Below, piece by piece: positions 17,524-24,146 of a DNA stretch of 37,224 nucleotides. The notes beneath the pieces are model-generated. The model saw only the letters and a list, made by a program, of their open reading frames with translations, made no database searches and was not told the DNA's origin. The stretch lies in NCBI GenBank assembly GCA_036558645.1, contig DATBFG010000124.1:1-37224 (forward strand), in the 5' to 3' direction. The DNA comes from DATBFG01 sp036558645. GTDB taxonomy: Bacteria; Acidobacteriota; Terriglobia; Terriglobales; Acidobacteriaceae. The translations under genes and the position numbers were made by a program. Positions within the stretch are counted from its first letter, which is position 1, and each line of letters opens with the position of its first letter.

Positions 17524-18405
17524 TTGCGATTCTCGCTAAACCGTAGGAAATTCCTGAAAACTTCTGCTCTTACAGTCGGCGCCGGAGCCGTCGGCGTCGT
17601 TGGTGACGGCTGGCTTGGCGAACCGGTCCGGCCGCGGCTGACGCGCCTCGAAATCCCGCTTAAGCGCCTTCCTGCAACACTCGACGGCATGACTATCGCG
17701 CAATTGAGCGACTTCCACTACGACGAAGAGTTCACCGTAATCCCCATTCGCAAAGCAATTGCAATCGTGAACGGCCTCCATCCCGACCTCATCGTTCTGA
17801 CCGGCGACTTTGTAACGATTCCGCCTCTTGCCGAATACATCCCCATTGCCAAGCTGGCCGCACACACTGCCGAACCCTGTGCCGACATCCTTTCGCAGTT
17901 GCGTTCGAAGCTGGGTAGCTATGCAGTTCTGGGTAATCACGACAGCGACTCCGATGGCCCTCGCGTTATCGGCGCTTTGCAGTCACGAGGTATCACGGTT
18001 TTGACAAACCGCTCGGTCCCGATCGAACATGGCGGAGGGCGCCTTTGGCTTGCTGGTATCGCTGATGCTTTGGTTGGAACTCCCGATTTACCAGCGACGC
18101 TCGGGCAGGTGCCGAACGGTGAACCCGTCGTCTTGCTTGCACACGAGCCTGACTTCGCCGACGAAGCGGCAAAACATGCAATCGACCTTCAGCTCTCGGG
18201 GCACTCTCATGGAGGTCAAGTCCGCCTCCCGATCATCGGTGCGCCATTCCTACCTGATCTGGCGCGGAAATATCCCTGGGGGCTTTACCAAGTGGGCCCG
18301 ACAACCCTCTATACCAACTCGGGGTTGGGCACAATTCGCATTCCGGTCCGTATCAACGCCCCTCCAGAAGTGACGCTCTTCACTCTGCGGACAGTTAAGG
18401 CCTAG
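17524..18405 (+). CDS. Tat-exported metallophosphoesterase (YkuE/LpxG-like)
   Basis: 293 residues. Start TTG at 17524 with GAGG seven bases upstream. The N-terminus has a twin-arginine signal (NRRKFLKTSALTVGAGAVG), so export is as a folded metalloprotein. The full calcineurin-like metal set is visible: D63-x-H65 (SDFH), D95 (TGDF), N138-H139 (GNHD), H207 (AHEPD), H227-x-H229 (GHSHGGQ). The GHSHGGQV ending is that of the YkuE/UDP-2,3-diacylglucosamine pyrophosphatase-like subgroup, which often acts on phospholipids or lipid A precursors at the membrane. The substrate here is not known. It stands alone, with a strong inverted repeat downstream. Confidence 0.93.
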   Translation: MRFSLNRRKFLKTSALTVGAGAVGVVGDGWLGEPVRPRLTRLEIPLKRLPATLDGMTIAQLSDFHYDEEFTVIPIRKAIAIVNGLHPDLIVLTGDFVTIPPLAEYIPIAKLAAHTAEPCADILSQLRSKLGSYAVLGNHDSDSDGPRVIGALQSRGITVLTNRSVPIEHGGGRLWLAGIADALVGTPDLPATLGQVPNGEPVVLLAHEPDFADEAAKHAIDLQLSGHSHGGQVRLPIIGAPFLPDLARKYPWGLYQVGPTTLYTNSGLGTIRIPVRINAPPEVTLFTLRTVKA

Positions 18406-18512
18406 TTTGCTCATGATTCGCACGAGTGCGACATAGCAGGTGATCGCCTCGTCGGAAGCAAAGCGTGTGGACTGATAACTCTCGTTGGAATCCGCAACCG
18501 TGGCGACGCCGG

Positions 18513-18549
18513 CATTCATGAGTGCACCTACGGATTCTACTCATGAATG
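18513..18549. repeat. Perfect 11-bp inverted repeat between convergent genes
   Basis: CATTCATGAGT and ACTCATGAATG are exact reverse complements separated by 15 bases. The repeat lies between the ends of the convergent genes at 18405 and 18613. No T-run follows on either strand, so it is either a Rho-dependent/bidirectional stem that protects 3' ends or a protein-binding palindrome. Confidence 0.7.
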
Positions 18550-18612
18550 TACGGCCGTTCAGGAATTCTTCGCCGTACTGGGAACTGCACTGTGCTGGTT
18601 CGGTCTTTTGTT

Positions 18613-19296
18613 CTAGTACTCGTTATTGATCTGCCACCCCGACGCATTCTTCACGAGTGCGATAGTGACGTGCGTCGGATCCGCATGATAAAAATTCGCG
18701 CCGTATTTCTGAATGAGCGTGGCTCGGTCCCAAGTATTGAAATTCTTAACCATCGAACCCGAGGCATCGAACAGGTTGCCAAGCTTGTTGGGTTCCCACT
18801 TCCAGCTATACTCCACCGTCGCTCGGGAAGGTGAGTTCATCGTGATTTTGGCAACTTCAACCATTGTCCGTTGCGCAATGGGGACGCTGTATTGAACGGT
18901 GCCGTCCTTGTCGGTGGTCTTGCTGACATTACCCAATTCAGTCAGCAGCTTCTCACCTTGTGCCGTTAGAGCGATGGGTGTGGTTTGCCCGTAGGTGCCC
19001 GTGTCCTTCCCCAGGCGCACAATGCCAGCCTTTTCCAGCAGCTTGTAATGGGGATCGTGCGGCTTCTCTTCTACGCTGGCCTTAACCATCCCGGTGCGGA
19101 ACTGGATGGTGGCCGGACCCTGTTCTCGCAGGGATGCCGCGATGATACTGCGGGCCTCCTGCTTCGAGACCACCTTCCGCGACTGGATGAGGTAATAGCC
19201 CGCAATTCCCACTACGCTGATAATCAAGCAAACGATCAGCAACAAAGGCACAACCGAGGACTGACGCTTCTCCATTTCGATCTCTTGTTCAAACAT
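18613..19296 (-). CDS. Single-pass membrane protein of unknown function
   Basis: 227 residues from the ATG at 19296 (GGAGG seven bases upstream; the ATG two codons earlier, at 19302, is too close to that site). A short charged N-terminus is followed by one TM helix (about 15-37, VVPLLLIVCLIISVVGIAGYYL) and a soluble domain of about 190 residues, presumably periplasmic. The middle part (LLEKAGIVRLGKDT...IALTAQGEKLL) looks like a winged-helix-style segment, and the end (WKWEPNKLGNLFDASG) resembles uncharacterised acidobacterial proteins. A CRP-type palindrome lies 78 bases upstream. No enzyme motif is seen. Function unknown. Confidence 0.75.
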   Translation of the reverse strand: MFEQEIEMEKRQSSVVPLLLIVCLIISVVGIAGYYLIQSRKVVSKQEARSIIAASLREQGPATIQFRTGMVKASVEEKPHDPHYKLLEKAGIVRLGKDTGTYGQTTPIALTAQGEKLLTELGNVSKTTDKDGTVQYSVPIAQRTMVEVAKITMNSPSRATVEYSWKWEPNKLGNLFDASGSMVKNFNTWDRATLIQKYGANFYHADPTHVTIALVKNASGWQINNEY

Positions 19297-19373
19297 CGCC
19301 ATCCCTCCGCTAAAGCATGACCGGTGCGGCAAACACCGTTGAGGGCATTGTCGGCCAAGGCCTCATAGGATGA

Positions 19374-19389
19374 TGTGACCTCGCTCACA
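19374..19389. promoter_or_regulatory. CRP-type palindrome TGTGA-N6-TCACA
   Basis: An exact match to both half-sites of the classic CRP consensus, spaced by six bases, in the divergent region between the membrane protein (start 19296) and the secreted TonB_C protein (start 19628). It is 78 bases upstream of the minus-strand gene, a sensible activator position. A related site occurs at 32361-32376. Confidence 0.6.
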
Positions 19390-19581
19390 CGGCCGCGATA
19401 CCTCGATCACTAGCCTCCAGAGCACCGCAAAGACACCCCGCAGGCTGACCACAATCAATGTGCAAAGTTTTGCGCACGCGGATGCATGGGGGCTACTACG
19501 GTCCATATAAGTAGTTTATTTACATAACATTACGAACTTATTGATCTGGTATCGGGATTGCCAGATAACCAGCATGATCGA

Positions 19582-19610
19582 CGGTGGCGGCTACCCTCTT
19601 CCCGCCACCG
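19582..19610 (+). promoter_or_regulatory. 9-bp leader hairpin before the TonB_C gene
   Basis: CGGTGGCGG (19582-19590) pairs perfectly with CCGCCACCG (19602-19610) around an 11-base loop, 17 bases before the ATG at 19628. This argues that the ORF upstream of 19628 is 5' leader rather than protein. The rest of 19297-19627 holds the CRP-type palindrome and an AT-rich stretch (19505-19540) likely to contain a promoter; nothing else is seen. Confidence 0.5.
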
Positions 19611-19627
19611 CTGCAAGGGCAAAGAAA

Positions 19628-20065
19628 ATGCCACTTCGACGACTTTGGCTGATCCTATTTGCGATTTCCTCAACGTTCACCCAGGCTCTTGTCATCCCGG
19701 AACGAATCAGCACGCGGCAATTGGGGAGTGACCAGGAACAGCAGATTTGGGCACGGTCCGTTCACGACTCCGAATTTGCTGCTGTTCCGCACACGACGCA
19801 AGCCAGCTGCGCGGCGACTCAGCCACCCCAGGCACTCGCCACCCCGAATCCGCTGATGGATACGCCGGACGATACCAGCAAGGTCACGGTCAGCTTCATC
19901 ATCGGCACCGATGGAAAGGTGCATAGCCCGTTGATTCTCGAGAGCGCCGGAACGGAAGAAGACAACACCGTGCTCAGGACGATCTCGGCCTGGCGTTACC
20001 GTCCGGCGACGTGCAACGGGGTGCCCACGGAAGCCGAAGCTAGAATTGGCTTTTCGCCCCGTTGA
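19628..20065 (+). CDS. Secreted TonB C-terminal-domain protein without membrane anchor
   Basis: 145 residues from the ATG at 19628. A Sec signal (LWLILFAISSTFTQA), a short linker with two cysteines, then a TonB_C fold (about 80-145: VTVSFIIGTDGKVHSPLILE...VLRTISAWRYRPATCNGVPT) with the family's A-x-W-R-Y/F-x-P motif. True TonB has an uncleaved N-terminal helix and a Pro-rich spacer; both are missing, so this is not an energy transducer in the classic sense. Longer starts exist in frame (TTG 19541, ATG 19574) but run through a 9-bp hairpin. The next gene follows after 33 bp. The role is probably a periplasmic scaffold or partner; that is inference. Confidence 0.8.
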   Translation: MPLRRLWLILFAISSTFTQALVIPERISTRQLGSDQEQQIWARSVHDSEFAAVPHTTQASCAATQPPQALATPNPLMDTPDDTSKVTVSFIIGTDGKVHSPLILESAGTEEDNTVLRTISAWRYRPATCNGVPTEAEARIGFSPR

Positions 20066-20098
20066 ACTCTGGTTTTCCACTAGAATGAGGCTGAACGG

Positions 20099-21079
20099 AT
20101 GAGCGCGGACAAACAGCCTACACCCTCGCCTGGCTCGCCCGAGCGTGACGATGAGCTCGTGTATGACTCGGCCGTCGATGAGTTCTTCAGGCGATTGAAA
20201 TACGATATGCGCCGGCCTAAGCCTGGCGAAGAAGGCGTAGCCGCCGCTCTGCAAGCCATCCAGAGGCTCACTGTCGAGAGCGATGCAACTCACTCTGCCG
20301 AGGCTGTTGCCGAAGGCCTTACCGCAAAATCGGTCTCCTGTGCTATGTGCGGCGCTGAGAATCCAGGGGACAACCGATTCTGCGCCAGCTGCGGCGTCTC
20401 TCTTCAGCAAGCGCCAACAATCCAAGCCCCCACCGTCCAAGAACCCACGATCCCAGACCTGACGATCCAGCCACGGGCCGCCGATGAAGGAGCTATTGCT
20501 GGCCCCGAGGCGCCCTCGGTAACCGCACCCGTTCCGACGCCTCCCGGGCCGCACAGCTATCACCACCATTACCACCATCACTACTTCTCGCACGTGGATG
20601 GTTCGACTGTACCCGGTGCTCCGGAGAGGCGAGGCTCTGCGCCGGCTCGAGAACTCGCCAAGGGACGTCCTCCGCAGCCCGGACAGGCCTCTGGCCGCGT
20701 CGAAACAGCCGTTCGCAAACTTGCCCAGGATTGGGCGCTGGCCTGCAACACCAAACACCTCGATGACCTAGTCGATCTTTACGCGACAGATGCTCTTGTC
20801 CTTCGTTCCAATGTTCCGCCCGTTCGCGGGACGGCTGCCATTCGCGAATTCTTCTTCAACGTGCTGCAAGCCGGATTAAGCGATGCCGAGATGGAGTCCT
20901 TGCGTGTCGAGCTTTTGGGCGAGGTTGCGTTTGAAAGCGGCCGCTGCAAGACGCTGGTTCCGGTCGCAATGGGGAAGCGCCGTGAAGAGCGCGGTAAGTA
21001 TCTTCTGGTTTCGGTTCGGCTGAACGGTGAGTGGAAGATTATCGCCGACTGCTGGTCCAGCGACTTGAGCCTAAGTTAA
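20099..21079 (+). CDS. Zinc-ribbon / His-rich linker / NTF2-like domain protein
   Basis: 326 residues, ATG 20099 with GAGG nine bases upstream. In order: an acidic N-terminus; a zinc ribbon with C81-x2-C84 ... C95-x2-C98 (CAMCGAENPGDNRFCASCG); a linker of short PTI/PTV repeats (about 105-124); a histidine cluster with eight His between 152 and 165; and a C-terminal SnoaL/DUF4440-type NTF2-like domain (about 203-322, LAQDWALACNTKHLDDLVDL, YATDALV, GTAAIREFF, NGEWKIIADCW). No signal peptide, so it is cytoplasmic. The His cluster may bind metal. The NTF2-like fold can be catalytic or ligand-binding; no active site can be assigned. It is probably cotranscribed with the TonB_C gene. Confidence 0.85.
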   Translation: MSADKQPTPSPGSPERDDELVYDSAVDEFFRRLKYDMRRPKPGEEGVAAALQAIQRLTVESDATHSAEAVAEGLTAKSVSCAMCGAENPGDNRFCASCGVSLQQAPTIQAPTVQEPTIPDLTIQPRAADEGAIAGPEAPSVTAPVPTPPGPHSYHHHYHHHYFSHVDGSTVPGAPERRGSAPARELAKGRPPQPGQASGRVETAVRKLAQDWALACNTKHLDDLVDLYATDALVLRSNVPPVRGTAAIREFFFNVLQAGLSDAEMESLRVELLGEVAFESGRCKTLVPVAMGKRREERGKYLLVSVRLNGEWKIIADCWSSDLSLS

Positions 21080-21105
21080 GAGGCGGCGCTGAAACCGAAG
21101 CAATC

Positions 21106-22350
21106 CTAATGTTTGTAAATGGTCGTCGCCGGATGGTAATTCCGCCAATCAAACCAATAATCTTTTAACGCGGGCAGTGGTTCCAGGCATTTTCCCGTCG
21201 CTGGTCCGCTGGTCGCGCATCCTTGAAAATTCCATTCACTCGCTCCGCTGGAATCCACGAGCACCCAATTTGGATCGCCGCTCTTTCGGTAAAACTGAAT
21301 ATCGGATTCATCCAGGCGACTGATGAACGCACGAACGGACTTCTTGTCGGACCCCATGACAAGGAGCAATGGAGTAGTGCCAATCCTGTCCTGAATCGGA
21401 GTGTCAGGCGAAAGCGCGGTAAGCGGATAGGCACGGCTTCTGCCTTCGAGTTCCATACCAATCACAACGTCTCGTGATTCAAGGCCGGGAAAGCTTAACG
21501 GAGTCGGCATCTTGGCGACTTCGGGTTCCCAGTTGTCTTCATATTCTTTTTCGTAGGCAGAGACTGGTTTCAAAACTTGTCCGGCGGGAGACTCCTGCTT
21601 CCACAATCCGAATGTCAGTTCGTCACTAGGGAATGGCTCTAGGGCGGTTCCCTTCAGGGGCCCAAAAATGGCTTTGCCGGTGATCTGCTGCCACCAGGTT
21701 CCAGTTTCCTCATCGCGCATGAGGAAGTTCTGGTTGTTAATCCCGGAGAGGCGGAAATGCAAGTCCCGCCCGTTCACAGTTCGTTTCCACACCAGACCGG
21801 TGTGACAGAGCGTTCAATAAGTAGCCGCGATCGGCACTCCACCGACGACATCGTTGAGGATGTGGTGATAGGCCATCGCGCGAATCGGGTAAGCGCGGGA
21901 ATCTGTCCCAACCCGAACGGCGATCACCATCTGGGATGGGTCGAGCTTGGTCTGGCTGACGGACTCGAATCCGGCAGTCGGCACTGGATGGAACATCCAC
22001 TCGAAGTAGTCGATGCGAGCCATGACCGCCGATGCGCAGGCGAGCACCCCTACAAGAACGATCACGCTCTTCCAAAGCCTCGAAACCCGCTTCCATAGGA
22101 GAACGGCGATGATTAAGGCAAATGCCGTCGTGATCGCGGTTAACAAGGGAGCTTCCGTGCGTACTGCCATCGCCACGTACAGGGACTTAGGAGCTTGATA
22201 AGCGAAGGGCCGGATGATGATGGCGGGAATCAAAAACAAGGCAAGGCTTACCAAGGCAAAAAAGAAAAATCCGAGCAGAGGGATCTCGTTGCTGGTCTTG
22301 TTGCCGGTCGCGCGTCCTTCTTGCACTTGGCCCAACGCAGTCGTATTCAA
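21106..22350 (-). CDS. DUF3179-family membrane selenoprotein with in-frame UGA (Sec179)
   Basis: Read through one TGA (21816-21814), this is a single 414-residue frame. Starts at TTG 22350 with GGAG eight bases upstream. Three TM helices (about 27-50, 67-87, 92-111) precede a DUF3179 domain. The TGA is codon 179 within A-T-Y-U-T-L-C-H-T-G, where family members usually carry a CPLC-type C-x-x-C, so it gives a redox-type U-x-x-C182. The frame and family similarity continue without shift after it (WKRTVNGRDLHFRLSGINN, NQNFLMRDEETGTWW). Nine bases after the TGA is a 6-bp hairpin with loop GGTCT. No stop-adjacent ribosome-binding site suggests a second gene. The selenocysteine genes (selA, selB, selC, selD) are not in the window. 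The role is unknown, probably periplasmic thiol/selenol redox chemistry. Confidence 0.88.
21788..21816 (-). promoter_or_regulatory. UGA codon plus SECIS-like hairpin
   Basis: On the minus strand the TGA (21816-21814) is followed by nine bases, then CACACC, loop GGTCT, GGTGTG (21804-21788). The stem is perfect and the GGUCU loop is the same as the SelB-binding apical loop of E. coli fdhF. Fifteen bases lie between UGA and the loop G, close to the lower end of the spacing known for bacterial SECIS elements. Confidence 0.8.
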
Positions 22351-22988
22351 ACTCAGTACTCCGAGAAAAAAGAATTCATCAAAATCCGGAAGACAAGGGA
22401 CTTAGCCCAGGATCACTTTGTAAAATCCGGATTCCACTGAGGTTACACGGAAATTCAGCACAAATAAGGATTTGGCGTAGCCTCGAGCTTCTGGCTCCGG
22501 GCTTTTTGGCTACTGCGAGGAATTTGATCCGAAGCCCGAAGACCATTATCTGGAAACTAAAAACCAGAAACTGGAAACTCGCTTTTCTTATCCTTCTACT
22601 TCCAGTGTAGCAAGTTGGAGAGGCTGAACCCGCCAAAGTTGGCCGGATTATTTTTGGCGCGGAATGATAGAGATGAAGGAATTTGGATGATTTTAGGGTC
22701 TTGACAAAGTCAGTCGTCAGCGATGAATCGTTGGCGAAGAAACAAAGCCGGGTGAGGGCATGACCGGTCGGATTCATCCTGTCCCCGGGTCTCGAAAGGC
22801 GAGGCTCGGGGCACCCACTTTTGTGAAGCAAGCCCCGTAAGAATCACTCGACAGTGTATTGTTGTGCGAGAACCGGGCACCCATCCATCTCCCAACTCAT
22901 TCGCAAAAGTCTCGAATGAGCGGGGCACCCGGCGATGAAGCGGGCTTTTGTCGTGGACCATTCGAGATGAGAGCTTACGGAGGATTGT
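22351..22988. repeat. Intergenic region with degenerate repeats, no gene
   Basis: No supported gene lies in these 638 bases. They hold three copies of (G)GGGCACCC (22808-22816, 22875-22882, 22922-22930). Two are preceded by TCTCGAA and a short GAGC/GAGG spacer. There is also an 8-bp inverted repeat CTCATTCG/CGAATGAG (22896-22920) and a duplicated CTGGAAACT (22551-22590 area). Such debris is common between acidobacterial genes. The 150-codon minus frame at 22379-22831 is a low-complexity by-product. The promoters for the divergent selenoprotein and acetamidase genes must lie at its ends. Confidence 0.6.
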
Positions 22989-24002
22989 GTGATCGCGTAC
23001 ATTCTGGCTGGCCTGCTGTTGATCGGGAGTGTGACCAACGTGGTAGCACAAGCGACAGCGAGTGTCGTCAATTATCGCGCTACTATCAACGACGTGAAGT
23101 ACGTGTATGCGGTCGTGCCGCCAGTCGCGCGGCTCAAGTCTGGCGACATCCTGGAGACGAATACACTGGATGCGTTCGGCAACGTGATTCAAAAACCCGG
23201 CGACCCTCTGAGCCTGGTGAAAGGCGACAATCCGCTCACTGGGCCGTTCTACATCGACGGCGCCGAGCCGGGCGACACGCTGGCGGTGAAAATCCTCGAT
23301 CTCAAAGTGGACAGCAACCAGGGCGTGGGAGTACTCGGCCCGGGATTCGGGGCTCTCAATCAGACCACCTATACACCCATGCTCCATGCGCCGCTGCCTG
23401 AGAAAATCTGGTTTTATCCCATCGATCATGCCACGAACACCGCGAGCTTTCGCGCGCTGGATTCGGATTTTTCGGTGAAGGTCCCCCTCCATCCATTTTT
23501 CGGGTGCATCGGAGTAGCGCCGGCAGGAGGCGAGGCGCGCAGTTCGATCGTTCCGGAGGCCTTTGGTGGCAACATGGATTCGCCGGAGGCAAGCGTGGGG
23601 AACACCGTATACCTTCCCGTCAATGTGTCAGGAGCGTTGCTGTACATGGGCGATGGCCACGCGGCTCAGGGCGACGGCGAAATTGCCGGAACGGCGATTG
23701 AAGTTCCACTGCGTGCACGAATAGAGGTGAAGGTTGTAAAGGGCCAGAAAATCAACTGGCCACGCTTCGAGAACGAAGATGCGATCATGACCGTCGGCGC
23801 CTATCGTCCGCTGGATGATTGTCTGCGCATCGCCTTCACGGAGTTGGTGGGATGGATTCATAAAGATTATGGATTGTCAGAACTGGACGCGTATGAACTG
23901 CTCTCCAAAGTGGCGAAGGTTCATTTGAACGAGATGGTGGATCCCAATTATGTGATAGTGGCATCCATCGAGAAGAAGTTCTTGCCGCCGAAGAAAAGAT
24001 AA
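22989..24002 (+). CDS. Secreted acetamidase/formamidase-family protein
   Basis: 337 residues from the GTG at 22989 (GGAGGA four bases upstream). A signal peptide (ILAGLLLIGSVTNVVAQ) is unusual for a family whose best-known members (FmdA, AmdA) are cytoplasmic amidases that release ammonia from formamide or acetamide. The family fold is clear: SGDILETNTLDAFG, GPFYIDGAEPGDTLAVKILD, HPFFGCIGVAP, GGNMDS, and the signature YMGDGHAAQGDGEIAGTAIE. Export with a lone amidase fold suggests hydrolysis of a periplasmic or external amide; the substrate is unknown. It stands as a single gene; the next gene is convergent. Confidence 0.92.
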   Translation: MIAYILAGLLLIGSVTNVVAQATASVVNYRATINDVKYVYAVVPPVARLKSGDILETNTLDAFGNVIQKPGDPLSLVKGDNPLTGPFYIDGAEPGDTLAVKILDLKVDSNQGVGVLGPGFGALNQTTYTPMLHAPLPEKIWFYPIDHATNTASFRALDSDFSVKVPLHPFFGCIGVAPAGGEARSSIVPEAFGGNMDSPEASVGNTVYLPVNVSGALLYMGDGHAAQGDGEIAGTAIEVPLRARIEVKVVKGQKINWPRFENEDAIMTVGAYRPLDDCLRIAFTELVGWIHKDYGLSELDAYELLSKVAKVHLNEMVDPNYVIVASIEKKFLPPKKR

Positions 24003-24096
24003 TTCTCGGGGGTATTCCCGGAAATATCTAAAGAGCATTCCGAAAAATTCTACGATCTAAGCTTGCTCCTTAGGCTTACTCTTTCGCAGGAAAGAC

Positions 24097-24129
24097 AAAA
24101 GCCCCGACCCTGTTGCCAGGATCGGGGCT
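24097..24129 (-). terminator. Intrinsic terminator of the pilin operon
   Basis: On the minus strand AGCCCCGA pairs with TCGGGGCT, with further pairs CCTG/CAGG inside around a 4-base loop, then TTTTG. It lies 18 bases after the stop of the PilX-like gene. Confidence 0.9.
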
Positions 24130-24146
24130 GGCTAGGTTAGTTAGGT

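Noticed and set aside
19670..20758. 362-codon minus-strand frame
   Set aside because: It is opposite two well-supported + genes (TonB_C and zinc-ribbon proteins) and shows no domain or ribosome-binding site; it is a shadow.
21814..21816. TGA as a real stop that splits two separate DUF3179 genes, or a pseudogene
   Set aside because: The frame is unchanged on both sides, family similarity continues through the codon, the residue aligns with a conserved Cys, and a SECIS-like hairpin follows.
22379..22831. 150-codon minus-strand frame
   Set aside because: Low-complexity FQFLVFSFQ text comes from the CTGGAAACT repeats; no start site or domain.
22710..23492. 260-codon minus-strand frame
   Set aside because: It runs antisense to the acetamidase-like gene and into repeat DNA; no recognisable protein.
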